From positions 1 to 47,724 of the forward strand of contig JBCCTX010000017.1 in NCBI GenBank assembly GCA_039197765.1: a stretch of 47,724 nt of DNA. Direction: 5' to 3'. This DNA comes from JBCCTX01 sp039197765. Lineage in GTDB: Bacteria > Bacteroidota > Bacteroidia > J057. The position numbers and the translations under genes were made by a program. This document shows, one piece after another, positions 32,601-40,848 of the stretch (positions are counted from its first letter, which is position 1; each line of letters opens with the position of its first letter). The notes beneath the pieces were generated by a model. That model worked only from the letters and a program-made list of their open reading frames with translations, did not search any database and was not told the origin of the DNA.

Positions 32601-34769
32601 ATGAAGGGCAAATTTCTGGGCAGTGTAACATTTATTCTTATTTTTTTCGGTTTTAGCTCATACACATTTAAGCCTGAACCTACAGGTCCAAATGAAAATT
32701 TGCTAAAATACCTGATGACCGAACTGCATCGTTATCACTACCAGAGGCAAGCAATCGACGATTCCTTTTCCAGAAAGGTATTTAATGAGTACATGGACAA
32801 GTTGGATCCATTTAAGGAATTCTTTACGCAGTCAGATGTTGAATTGATGGAAGGATACAAGGACGAAATTGATGACCAAATCATGCAGTTGCGCTTCGAT
32901 TTATTTGATCTCTCGAAAGATATATTTTTCAAACGCATGGTCGAAGTTCCCAATTACTACAAAGAGATTCTCGCCCAACCCTTTGATTTTTCCGAAGATG
33001 AGTCCTTTGAAATTGACTTTGATAAGCTACCTTTTGCAAAAGACCAGGAAGAACTGAAGGATTATTGGAGAAAGCGCTTGAAGTATGAAGTGCTGAGAAG
33101 ACTTACTAGGAAATTAACTGCCCAAGAAAAACTAGCGGAAACGGCTGTGGATTCCCTTAAAAGTGGTGATTCAGAGGATTCGGCTGAAGCGAAAAGTTTT
33201 GAAGAGTTGGAAGCTGAGAGTAGGGCAGAAGTTGAAAAGACCTACAACAGCCGCTTTGAATTTTTGAAAAAGCGTAATGATACAGACCTGCGTTCGTTGT
33301 ATCTAAATTCCATTGCCAATATTTACGATCCTCACACAGTTTATTTTGCCCCTAAAGCTAAGGAGGAGTTTGATATTCGCATGTCGGGCTCCTTTGAAGG
33401 AATCGGTGCCAGATTGGTTGAGCGGGATGGTTTGATTACGGTTACGGAAATTATTGTTGGGGGTCCCGCTTATAGAAAAGGAGAGCTTGAGGCTGGAGAT
33501 AAGATACTTCGTGTAGGTCAAGCGGATGAATCTCCTGTAGATGTTGTGGGGATGCGGACAGACGATGCAGTATTGATGATCCGTGGTAAAAAAGGAACAG
33601 AGGTGCGGCTTACAGTGCGCAAAAGTGATGGAAGTGAACGAGTGCTCTCGATCATTAGAGATGTGGTCCAAATAGAAGAGACTTTCGCAAAGTCTGTCAT
33701 TCTACAGGATGAGGGGGATGATCGGAAAGTAGGCTATATTTTCTTACCTCAATTCTATACAGATTTTGATGATCCCAAAAATGGGAGAAGGTGTTCACGG
33801 GATGTCGCCAAAGAAATTAAGAAACTTAAATCAGAGAGTGTTGAGAGCATTATTCTAGATTTAAGGGACAATGGAGGGGGATCACTAACAGAGGTAATAG
33901 ACATGACCGGTCTGTTCATAGAAAAAGGTCCAGTTGTCCAAGTAAAGTCTCGTATCCATCCGCCAACTGTAATGGAGGATAAAGATCCTGGATTACAGTA
34001 TGATGGTCCCTTAATTGTCATGGTAAATGAACTGAGTGCTTCTGCATCTGAGATCCTTGCAGCTGCAATCCAGGATTACGACAGAGGAATTATTGTTGGA
34101 AGCAGCGCTTCTTCTTTTGGAAAGGGTACGGTTCAGCGAATTCAAAATTTAAGCCGCTACGAACCTCAAGGCCCCAACCTTGGAGGCTTGAAAGTCACCA
34201 TTCAGAAATTTTATCGTATTGATGGAGGAGCCACTCAATTGAAGGGAGTAGTTCCAGATGTAGTTCTTCCTTCTAGAAGAGAATTCATCCCTATTGGAGA
34301 AAAAGAAGAAAAATACTCTATCGCTTGGGATGAGATAGAGCCAGTAGCCCACAGGGATTGGAAAGAGACTTTGGTAGATGAGGATCATCTACGTTCCCTT
34401 AGTGCAGCTAGGGTAGGGCAAAACGAAACCTTTTCCCTTATCAAGGAAAATGCATTGTACCTCAAAGAGCAACGTGAAAAGACTAAGTATCCGTTGATAT
34501 TGGAAGACTACCGTAATCTCCAAGAAGAGATTACAGAGAATTCCAAGAAATATAGATCTATTTATGATCCCATTGAAGGATTCGATATTTCCATGACAGC
34601 GGTGGATGCACCTGTTATTGCCGCTGATTCTAATCTGGTCGAAACTTGGGATAAGTGGATAGAATCTCTTACCGAAGACCCTTACTTATACGAAACGCTC
34701 CAGATTGCATTAGATATGGGGAACGAACTGCATTTAAGTGGTATGACTAAGCCTAAGGGGAAAAAGTAG
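32601..34769 (+). CDS. Carboxy-terminal processing (tail-specific) protease, S41A
   Basis: A 722-residue periplasmic protease of the Prc/Tsp type, with a signal peptide at residues 1-22. A helical N-terminal domain is followed by a PDZ domain near residues 255-340 (GSFEGIGARLVERDGLITV). The active-site serine is Ser481 within ELSASASEI; Asp492 and Lys508 (SFGKGTVQ) complete the Prc-type site, with the Lys two residues further away than in E. coli Tsp. A C-terminal DUF3340-like tail follows. Its substrates may include outer-membrane or lipoprotein partners. The region after its stop holds the repeat array, and its neighbour is convergent. Confidence 0.94.
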   Translation: MKGKFLGSVTFILIFFGFSSYTFKPEPTGPNENLLKYLMTELHRYHYQRQAIDDSFSRKVFNEYMDKLDPFKEFFTQSDVELMEGYKDEIDDQIMQLRFDLFDLSKDIFFKRMVEVPNYYKEILAQPFDFSEDESFEIDFDKLPFAKDQEELKDYWRKRLKYEVLRRLTRKLTAQEKLAETAVDSLKSGDSEDSAEAKSFEELEAESRAEVEKTYNSRFEFLKKRNDTDLRSLYLNSIANIYDPHTVYFAPKAKEEFDIRMSGSFEGIGARLVERDGLITVTEIIVGGPAYRKGELEAGDKILRVGQADESPVDVVGMRTDDAVLMIRGKKGTEVRLTVRKSDGSERVLSIIRDVVQIEETFAKSVILQDEGDDRKVGYIFLPQFYTDFDDPKNGRRCSRDVAKEIKKLKSESVESIILDLRDNGGGSLTEVIDMTGLFIEKGPVVQVKSRIHPPTVMEDKDPGLQYDGPLIVMVNELSASASEILAAAIQDYDRGIIVGSSASSFGKGTVQRIQNLSRYEPQGPNLGGLKVTIQKFYRIDGGATQLKGVVPDVVLPSRREFIPIGEKEEKYSIAWDEIEPVAHRDWKETLVDEDHLRSLSAARVGQNETFSLIKENALYLKEQREKTKYPLILEDYRNLQEEITENSKKYRSIYDPIEGFDISMTAVDAPVIAADSNLVETWDKWIESLTEDPYLYETLQIALDMGNELHLSGMTKPKGKK

Positions 34770-34780
34770 CAAAGTATTAC

Positions 34781-34810
34781 AGTCGGTAGTTGGTGGTCGG
34801 TAGTCGGCAG
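34781..34810 (+). repeat. GTAGT-type repeat, left arm facing the CTACGGA array
   Basis: The stretch contains CGGTAGTTGG and TCGGTAGTCGG, two imperfect copies of a GTAGTCGG unit. These are the complement in sense to the CTACGGA/ACTAC units 40 bp downstream, so the two could base-pair as an imperfect hairpin between convergent genes. Confidence 0.6.
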
Positions 34811-34847
34811 GAAATGATAACCTTTAGGTTAGTATCAGAGTACACCC

Positions 34848-34935
34848 CTACGGACTACGGACTACGGACTACGGACTACGGACTACGGACTACGGACTAC
34901 GGACTACGGACTACGGACTACGGACTACGGACTAC
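34848..34935. repeat. Tandem repeat, 12 copies of CTACGGA plus a partial copy
   Basis: Twelve perfect 7-bp units (34848-34931) and a partial CTAC. On the minus strand the unit is TCCGTAG. The first partial unit contains the TAG stop of the PQQ-domain gene (34932-34934), so the array begins at the stop codon and extends outward. All copies are identical, which suggests recent slippage. The plus-strand open frame over it is an artefact of the repeat. Confidence 0.95.
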
Positions 34936-37088
34936 TCCGGCAACGCAAACGCAACATAGGTATCTCCACTGGGAGTCCCCATTTTTCCTCCTCCACAAGC
35001 AATTACTACAAATTGTTTTCCATCTATTTCATAGGTAGAAGGTGTTGCATAACCACCTGCTGGAAGTTGCGTTTCCCAGAGCAGATTTCCATTTTCTTTA
35101 TCAAATGCCCTAAACTTTTCGTCTAGGGTTGCGGCAATAAAAATGATCCCTCCAGCGGTTACGACAGGACCTCCATAGTTTTCTGTACCAGTTGGAGATA
35201 TGCCCCTTTCGGTAAGTTCTGGGAATTCTCCTAATGGGATTTTCCACACAAGTTCCCCCTTGTCCAGATCAATCGCATTGAGTGTACCCCATGGAGGCTT
35301 GATCGCAGGATACCCTTCATCATCTTTGAATCGATTATATCCTGTATGTCCATAGATAACATCTCTTCCGATTTCTCCAGCGGAACTTTGTTTGGGTAAT
35401 TCGATAAGCTCTTTTTGGGAAGCAAAAAGAAACTGGCTGATATTCTCAACCTGCTCTTCTTCCATCCAGCTAAAAGCGGGCATTACACCTTTTCCTTTTT
35501 GGATGGTTTGAACGATTTGCTCGGAAGAAAGCCGGGTTTTTACTTCTACCAGACTAGGAATTTCACCCATATAGGAACCTCCCTTGCGATCTGTACCATG
35601 GCAACTCGCACAGTATTTTACATACGTATTTCTTCCTGATAAAACGGGATTATCTGATTCCTCAGGGAGCAGTTCGAACATGGTAAGAATCCATGGCATT
35701 TCATTGGCATTTACATACATCCAATTGGTAGATGGATCTACTGCAGCTCCTCCCCATTCTCCCCCTCCATCAAAGCCCGGGAAAATCATGGTACCTTCTT
35801 CACTAGGAGGAATAAATTGTTTTCCAGTTCGCACTTTACCGATCGTTTCCACAATTTTTTGATAACCTGCCTCTGAAAGATTAGATGCGCTATCTGACGT
35901 AAAAAACTGCCGGGCAAAAGGAGGTGGTTTTACCGGAATAGGCTGTGTTGCCCATGCACTTTCCCCTTTCAGTAGGGAATTGGGAACAGGTCTCTCTTCG
36001 ATAGGAAAAAGGGGCTCTCCCGTTACTCGGTCAAATAGAAATACAAAGCCCGATTTCGTAATCTGTGCAACTGCGTCGATCTTTTTTCCCTTGTGCGTTA
36101 TGGTCAATAGGTTGGGAGGGGCTGGAAGATCTCGATCCCAAATGTCGTGGTGTACGGTTTGGTAATGCCATTTTCTCTCCCCAGTTTCTGCATCCAATGC
36201 GATGAGACAATTAGCAAATAGGTTTTCTCCTTTGCGGTTTCCGCCATAGAAATCTGAAGCTGCAGATCCTGTTGGAACATATACGATTCCACGTTCCTCA
36301 TCCAAGCTCATTCCTGCCCAGGAATTCGCTCCCCCAATATAGGTATGTGCCTCCTCAGGCCAGGTATCATAGCCAAACTCCCCAGGTTTGGGAATGGTAT
36401 GAAAGATCCATTCAAGGGTTCCTGTTCGAACATTGAAGGCCCGAATGTGGCCTGGAGCAGCAGGTAGTCCTTCACTTACACGCATACCCATAATGAGAAA
36501 ATCCCTATAGATGACTCCTGGCGTATTGGAAAGAACCACAAGGTCTTGAGCCTCTGCTCCCAGTCCCTCGTGTAGACTTACTTTTCCCCCCTCTCCAAAT
36601 GTTGAGATAAGTTCTCCGTTTCCTGCGTTCAAGGCATACAGGAATGCCCCTGCAGTGCATAGGATTCTCTTATCTTCTCCAGATTCCCAAAACATCAGTC
36701 CTCGGTTTACTCCTAGCCCACCCACTGATTTCTCCCCCTTGAAGGGGTCAAAACGCCAAATTTCTTTACCCGTGCTTGCATCCAGCGCGAAAAAGTGTAA
36801 CTGAGCACTGCTCCCATATAGCACCCCATTAATAACCAAGGGGTTGCACTGAATCTGACTTCTCCCTTGAGGATCAGCCCCTTCAAGGGTATACGTCCAG
36901 GCAGTTTCCAGTTGGTTCACATTTTCTTGGCTAATTTGGGTTAAATGGGAATACTGCGAACTTCCTTTGTCTCCTAAATAGTGGCTCCAATTTCCTCCCG
37001 CTCCCATAAGGTGTTGCTCTGAAGGGGTAGGGGCGCAGGCGATAAAAAAGCTGAACACGACAAAACATACAATCAGTTGAAATCTCAT
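34932..37088 (-). CDS. PQQ-dependent dehydrogenase-like lipoprotein with c-type cytochrome
   Basis: A 718-residue exported protein. The start ATG 37088 (MRFQLIVCFVVFSFF) gives a signal peptide with lipobox FIAC, so it is a lipoprotein. The bulk is a quinoprotein beta-propeller with tryptophan-docking repeats such as FALDASTGKEIWRFDP and AFNVRTGTLEWIFHT. A single haem motif CASCH is at residues 493-497, in a cytochrome c segment between propeller strands. This fits GcdB-like membrane-bound glucose or alcohol dehydrogenases of Bacteroidota, passing electrons to the cytochrome. The substrate is not determined. The gene is downstream of bat genes, separated by 91 bp, and its stop codon lies in the repeat array. 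Confidence 0.9.
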   Translation of the reverse strand: MRFQLIVCFVVFSFFIACAPTPSEQHLMGAGGNWSHYLGDKGSSQYSHLTQISQENVNQLETAWTYTLEGADPQGRSQIQCNPLVINGVLYGSSAQLHFFALDASTGKEIWRFDPFKGEKSVGGLGVNRGLMFWESGEDKRILCTAGAFLYALNAGNGELISTFGEGGKVSLHEGLGAEAQDLVVLSNTPGVIYRDFLIMGMRVSEGLPAAPGHIRAFNVRTGTLEWIFHTIPKPGEFGYDTWPEEAHTYIGGANSWAGMSLDEERGIVYVPTGSAASDFYGGNRKGENLFANCLIALDAETGERKWHYQTVHHDIWDRDLPAPPNLLTITHKGKKIDAVAQITKSGFVFLFDRVTGEPLFPIEERPVPNSLLKGESAWATQPIPVKPPPFARQFFTSDSASNLSEAGYQKIVETIGKVRTGKQFIPPSEEGTMIFPGFDGGGEWGGAAVDPSTNWMYVNANEMPWILTMFELLPEESDNPVLSGRNTYVKYCASCHGTDRKGGSYMGEIPSLVEVKTRLSSEQIVQTIQKGKGVMPAFSWMEEEQVENISQFLFASQKELIELPKQSSAGEIGRDVIYGHTGYNRFKDDEGYPAIKPPWGTLNAIDLDKGELVWKIPLGEFPELTERGISPTGTENYGGPVVTAGGIIFIAATLDEKFRAFDKENGNLLWETQLPAGGYATPSTYEIDGKQFVVIACGGGKMGTPSGDTYVAFALPE

Positions 37089-37179
37089 GGTAGTAGGTAG
37101 TTCTTTCAGATACCTATTCATAGGTAACCTACTTGAAGTTATCAAACTGAGTGTGTAAATACAAAACCTACTCTCCGAC

Positions 37180-37830
37180 TTACCAATTAGGTTTATCAGT
37201 AGATAGGGAGTAATTTCTAGGAATGCGTTTTAACTGCTGTAAGTACGTAAACTCTTTTTCTTGCAGAATTTTGAGAATATGTGGGAGTTGCTCCCAATTT
37301 AAGGAATCCTGAAGATAGACTAGGTCTGCACGCTCCCCTTTTACGGGCTTTCGAAATCGAGCGGGAGCCTGAGTATTACCCTTATATTGTCGGTTTGGAA
37401 CATCACCTGTAGGGAGCTGGATTTGTAGTTTTCTGTAAGCCAACTCATAGTTAAATCTTGCCTTGGAATTCGCTGGATGCTTTCTCAATGCATGGCGAAA
37501 TTGCTTAAGAGCTTCTGGGAGTTTTCCCTGCTGAATACCTATATACCCCAAGTTGTTTCGTGCTTCAGCAGCCCAGGTCTCTGGCAGTAGATGAAGGGAT
37601 TTTTCAAAATAGAGCTGAGCACTATCCCATTGCTGGCTCTGTAGAAAAATTTGGCCAAGGTTGAAGTAAATTTTTCCTTGTTGATGGGGTAACTTCGCCA
37701 GAGCTGATCGCATATACTGTTCACTTGCGCTCATATCTCCACTTCTGAAGGCGGTTTCTGCTACTTGATACAGGCTGGACCTAGACTGGAGAAAGAGTGT
37801 GGAAAGCAATAAGTATATGTACAGACGCAT
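37180..37830 (-). CDS. batC: BatC-like TPR protein
   Basis: A 216-residue protein with an N-terminal signal peptide (LYIYLLLSTLFLQSRS) and about three TPR units (FRSGDMSASEQYMRSAL, KIYFNLGQIFLQSQQWDSAQLYFEKSL, ARNNLGYIGIQQGKLPEALKQFRHAL). A shorter tail has PTGDVPNRQY. It follows batB by 2 nt, as in Bat (Bacteroides aerotolerance) operons, in which BatC binds BatB or BatA. No BatA, BatD or MoxR gene is present in the window. The assignment rests on position plus TPR content. Confidence 0.75.
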   Translation of the reverse strand: MRLYIYLLLSTLFLQSRSSLYQVAETAFRSGDMSASEQYMRSALAKLPHQQGKIYFNLGQIFLQSQQWDSAQLYFEKSLHLLPETWAAEARNNLGYIGIQQGKLPEALKQFRHALRKHPANSKARFNYELAYRKLQIQLPTGDVPNRQYKGNTQAPARFRKPVKGERADLVYLQDSLNWEQLPHILKILQEKEFTYLQQLKRIPRNYSLSTDKPNW

Positions 37831-37832
37831 GA

Positions 37833-38837
37833 TTAGGCAATCGGAGAATTACTAGAAGCGGACCGTGGTAACAAAAAGGCATTAAGCATCAAAATCATCC
37901 ATGTGATTAAGAGGAGGGGTGTAACCAAAGAGCTCTCAGCATGGATTCGCTTTTTATCAAGCGGGGCTACAAGAGTCGATTCTATTTGTTCAAAAATAGG
38001 ATCGATGGATACTTGGATATGGGATACATCCAGAAATTTAGTCCGGGCATTCCTCGCAATGGCTTTCAAGGTACTATCTTTTAGAGAGCTAATCACGGGA
38101 AGTCCCTGGGGATCTTCTATGAATCCCTGAGAACCTTTTTGCGGTATGCGAGATCCCCGACGGGTCCCCAGGCCTATGGCGAACAACTTAATCCGATTTT
38201 TCTTATATCGATCTAAGATGGAGGGATAGGCATTTCCATAGTCTTCCCCATCTGATAGGAGAATTACAGCCTGGTTTCTCTCTTTTTCTGAGCTATTCTG
38301 GTAATTGAGGTGATCTAAGGCCATGGATAGGGCAGGTCTGTACTGGGTTCCAGAACGGGAAAACTGTTGGGGTTCTGCAAATCCCAATAAGGTTTCAAAA
38401 AGCTCATAATCCCGTGTGAGAGGACATTGAAGAAAGGCATCATCGGAGAAAACAATGAGCCCTATTTTATCCCCCTGTAGTTTACGGACGAGTTGACGGA
38501 TCATTCGCTTGGCCTTGTATAGACGAGAGGGAGATAAGTCTTGAGCATTCATGCTGGCAGATATATCTAGGAGGAAATAGATTTCTCTCCCTAGTAAATT
38601 TTGGCTGTTAGAAGAATGTATGCGATAGGGCCCCAAAAGTGCAAGGAATAATAGAATGAGGGCAGTTGAGCGTAGAGTAAGTTTGAGCCAGGAAATTTTC
38701 CCAAAAGGGGTTGGTAAGGACAGAAACGTATTGGCAATTAATCCTAGGCTCTTTTTATGTATGAGCCAAATACATCCCAAACCTAGGGGAATAAGAATCA
38801 CAGCAAAGAGGTATCCGGGATAGGCAAACCTAATCAT
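37833..38837 (-). CDS. batB: BatB-like membrane-anchored von Willebrand factor A protein
   Basis: A 334-residue protein. The start ATG 38837 gives ATGA overlap with the upstream gene; the frame 2 codons longer begins TTG. N-terminal membrane spans lie at about 8-26 and 55-70, and a C-terminal one near 305-325. The vWA domain has an intact MIDAS: DISAS at residues 91-95, a Thr in RSGTQYRP, and the Asp in ILLSDGEDYG. This architecture is BatB (and BatA), linked to oxygen and stress tolerance in Bacteroides; the mechanism is not established. It is operonic with a phosphotransferase-like gene upstream, which is unusual. Confidence 0.88.
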   Translation of the reverse strand: MIRFAYPGYLFAVILIPLGLGCIWLIHKKSLGLIANTFLSLPTPFGKISWLKLTLRSTALILLFLALLGPYRIHSSNSQNLLGREIYFLLDISASMNAQDLSPSRLYKAKRMIRQLVRKLQGDKIGLIVFSDDAFLQCPLTRDYELFETLLGFAEPQQFSRSGTQYRPALSMALDHLNYQNSSEKERNQAVILLSDGEDYGNAYPSILDRYKKNRIKLFAIGLGTRRGSRIPQKGSQGFIEDPQGLPVISSLKDSTLKAIARNARTKFLDVSHIQVSIDPIFEQIESTLVAPLDKKRIHAESSLVTPLLLITWMILMLNAFLLPRSASSNSPIA

Positions 38838-39856
38838 ACACAAATATGCGACTTCCGGGCTAATTCTTCAAGGTAGGTATCCATAAGGGCGATATATTTT
38901 TGGGCCTTTAAGAAAGCATATTGGCCATGTCCATTTTCTTTCTCCTCTAGATAATTCAAGAGGTGAACTTTTGCACGGACATTGGCGCGATACATTTTGT
39001 AGTAAAGGAAAAGCTCTTCTTCTTGGGGTGAATGCATTACTGGAAAGTGGGTCAGGTAGGCTTGGATAAATACACCGGCGAGGTCATTTTTTCCGGCAAA
39101 GTCTAATTCCATACATAGAAAGGCCAGATCATTCAAGATGTCAATTTCGCGAAAATCTGTATTGAACTCAATGCAATCAAATACAATTGGTGGATGTTGG
39201 AGGAAAATATTTCCCGCATGTAGGTCTCCATGGCAGTCTCGTATCCATCCTTGTTTTACCCGCCAATGAAAAAGAGAAGGGTGTTTAGCTATAAAACTGT
39301 CCAGAGAAAGGCTTGCCTTTTTTATAATGTCTTGTTCTGTTCGATCGAAGGAAGAGATAAAGGAAAGTAAACCGGCAAAATCTGACTTTAAATGGGTTTT
39401 GGTATCCTGATTGGGGACAATTCGGGCATATCGGTGGAACTCTACTAGCTGAGATGCTAGATCCTCCATATGTTGAGGGTTTACCCGATTTTGCTTGAGC
39501 ATATGGGGCATATGATATTGCCCTTTGAGGCGTTTCATGCAAACCGCATACTCCACGATTTTCCCTTGTTTTCCACCAAGTTCCCACCCTGAATTTATAT
39601 TTCGAATAGGTAGTACGCCCAAATAGATGCCTTTAGAAAAGCGGGAGTTTAGTCGCACTTCCTCTTCACAGAAATACTTCCGTTGATCTAATTGGGTAAA
39701 ATCCAAAAATTCATACCGAACGGGTTTTTTGATTTTGAAGACATAGCGATCTGTTAGGATTACCCAAGAGATATGGGTTTCTATAAGTTGGGGTCTTGCT
39801 GCAGTATCGGGAAAGGCCCTATGCTTCAAGAGATAAGAGATCATATTGTTCTTCAT
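38834..39856 (-). CDS. Aminoglycoside phosphotransferase-like kinase (COG2187 type)
   Basis: A 340-residue kinase-fold protein. The catalytic loop is RDCHGDLHAGNIFL, followed by IVFDCIEFN in place of the DFG motif, and the N-lobe lysine lies in FKIKKPVRYEFLDF. In many proteobacteria this domain (N-terminal) is fused to a P-loop kinase (C-terminal) as one 'bifunctional aminoglycoside phosphotransferase/ATP-binding' protein of unknown function. Here the two are separate genes, with this one second, overlapping the kinase gene by 38 nt. It overlaps batB by ATGA. Antibiotic resistance should not be inferred. Confidence 0.85.
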   Translation of the reverse strand: MKNNMISYLLKHRAFPDTAARPQLIETHISWVILTDRYVFKIKKPVRYEFLDFTQLDQRKYFCEEEVRLNSRFSKGIYLGVLPIRNINSGWELGGKQGKIVEYAVCMKRLKGQYHMPHMLKQNRVNPQHMEDLASQLVEFHRYARIVPNQDTKTHLKSDFAGLLSFISSFDRTEQDIIKKASLSLDSFIAKHPSLFHWRVKQGWIRDCHGDLHAGNIFLQHPPIVFDCIEFNTDFREIDILNDLAFLCMELDFAGKNDLAGVFIQAYLTHFPVMHSPQEEELFLYYKMYRANVRAKVHLLNYLEEKENGHGQYAFLKAQKYIALMDTYLEELARKSHICV

Positions 39857-40343
39857 CGGATAGGATAGTTAATGCCGTTTTGACCAATTGGATAGAGCTT
39901 TCTGCCCCAGAAAACAGTTTGGAATGAGGGATAGTAATGAGATCGTAGGATTCTTTTACACGTTTATACACGGTGAAATCCGCTTCACTAAAGGTTCTTT
40001 TTTCACTGACTCGCTTTTTTATCAAGTCTTCACTAGCTTCCAGGAAAAACACATGCCAAGGCATACCTAGGATCTGTGCCTCTTGTAGAAATTCTCTTCG
40101 CAGGTCTGCTCGTGAGAAAGTACCATCGACAATTACAGTCTCCCCAGCTTCTAAGTAATTGACCATTTGCCGTTTCATTTCCTCATAAATTCGGGCTTTG
40201 TGTTTTGCAGAATATTTCCCTCTCATTCCCAATTCTGTACGAATGCGATCTGTATTGAGGTGAACAGCTCCAATCTTTTGGGCCAATTCTTTTGCCAGGG
40301 TTGTTTTTCCGGTTCCGGGAAGTCCCATTATAAGGATAAGCAT
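39819..40343 (-). CDS. AAA/P-loop kinase (AAA_33, gluconate-kinase-like)
   Basis: A 174-residue protein with a Walker A motif GLPGTGKT at residues 7-14, followed by KELAQKIGAVHLNTDRIRTE and VIVDGTFSRADLR, as in the small P-loop kinases grouped with zeta-toxin-like and gluconate kinases. It matches the C-terminal half of the fused bifunctional protein found elsewhere. It is the first gene of the operon kinase-phosphotransferase-batB-batC; all junctions overlap or are within 2 nt. The substrate is unknown. Confidence 0.85.
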   Translation of the reverse strand: MLILIMGLPGTGKTTLAKELAQKIGAVHLNTDRIRTELGMRGKYSAKHKARIYEEMKRQMVNYLEAGETVIVDGTFSRADLRREFLQEAQILGMPWHVFFLEASEDLIKKRVSEKRTFSEADFTVYKRVKESYDLITIPHSKLFSGAESSIQLVKTALTILSDEEQYDLLSLEA

Positions 40344-40529
40344 AGAAAATGAGGGTTGAATTCTGGGTAAAGGATTTAGAATACAGAGAAAATTGCTTTA
40401 TGAGATAGTGATTTTTTAAAGCTAAGCGGTGAATACGCTTTTTCCGCTGTTGAAGGTTTTTGGAGGGAGTGACTTTTCTCATTCCTCAAATAATTTTCAA
40501 TTCCATTTAGGGAAATCGAACAAAGTTGC

Positions 40530-40537
40530 TATCTTTG
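40530..40537 (+). promoter_or_regulatory. Candidate -7 promoter element for tRNA-Ser (TATCTTTG)
   Basis: TATCTTTG fits TAnnTTTG and lies 11 bp before the first base of the tRNA-Ser gene. That spacing suits initiation a few bases ahead of the mature 5' end. Confidence 0.5.
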
Positions 40538-40548
40538 CCAGACATTTT

Positions 40549-40636
40549 GGTGAGGTGGGTGAGTGGCTTAAACCAGTAGTTTGCTAAACTGCCGTACTCT
40601 AACCGGGTACCGAGGGTTCGAATCCCTCCCTCACCG
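40549..40636 (+). tRNA. tRNA-Ser (anticodon GCT)
   Basis: An 88-nt class II tRNA with a long variable arm. The acceptor stem pairs GGTGAGG (40549-40555) with CCTCACC (40629-40635), and the discriminator G is 40636. The anticodon GCT is at 40583-40585, and the T loop GGTTCGAATCC is present. CCA is not encoded (CTG follows). It decodes AGC/AGT serine codons. Confidence 0.95.
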
Positions 40637-40645
40637 CTGGATATG

Positions 40646-40668
40646 AAAGGCGATTTTCGCCTTTTTTT
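40646..40668 (+). terminator. Intrinsic terminator between the two tRNA genes
   Basis: The stem is AAAGGCGA (40646-40653) with TCGCCTTT (40657-40664), a 3-nt loop and T residues to 40668. It ends the tRNA-Ser transcript, leaving tRNA-Pro to read-through or to its own promoter. Confidence 0.85.
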
Positions 40669-40687
40669 GACTCAAAAAACTGGGAAT

Positions 40688-40762
40688 CGAGGTGTAGCGC
40701 AGCCCGGTTAGCGCACCTGCTTTGGGAGCAGGGGGTCGCAGGTTCGAATCCTGCCACCTCGA
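40688..40762 (+). tRNA. tRNA-Pro (anticodon TGG)
   Basis: A 75-nt tRNA. The acceptor stem pairs CGAGGTG (40688-40694) with CACCTCG (40755-40761), and the discriminator A is 40762. The anticodon TGG is at 40723-40725 in the loop TTTGGGA, and the T loop GGTTCGAATCC is present. CCA is not encoded (CAC follows). It is 51 bp after tRNA-Ser. Confidence 0.96.
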
Positions 40763-40774
40763 CACTGAGAAAGT

Positions 40775-40810
40775 AAAGCACTTATGACGAAAGTTGTAAG
40801 TGCTTTTTTT
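40775..40810 (+). terminator. Intrinsic terminator after tRNA-Pro
   Basis: The stem is AAAGCACTTA (40775-40784) with TAAGTGCTTT (40797-40806), a 12-nt loop and T residues to 40810. Confidence 0.88.
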
Positions 40811-40848
40811 CGTTAATACCTTAACAGAAATTGAAAAGGCAAAGACCT

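Noticed and set aside
34790..35038. Plus-strand open frame with TDYGLRT repeats
   Set aside because: It is only the CTACGGA tandem array read in frame and has no independent support.
38834..39856. Aminoglycoside resistance gene
   Set aside because: The kinase fold is shared, but the pairing with a P-loop kinase and the bat operon context fit the COG2187 type, not a resistance enzyme.
40599..40781. Minus-strand open frame of 60 residues overlapping both tRNA genes (contains VAGFEPATPCSQSRCANRA)
   Set aside because: This is the well-known false protein made by reading antisense to tRNA genes. Both tRNAs are clearly present on the other strand.
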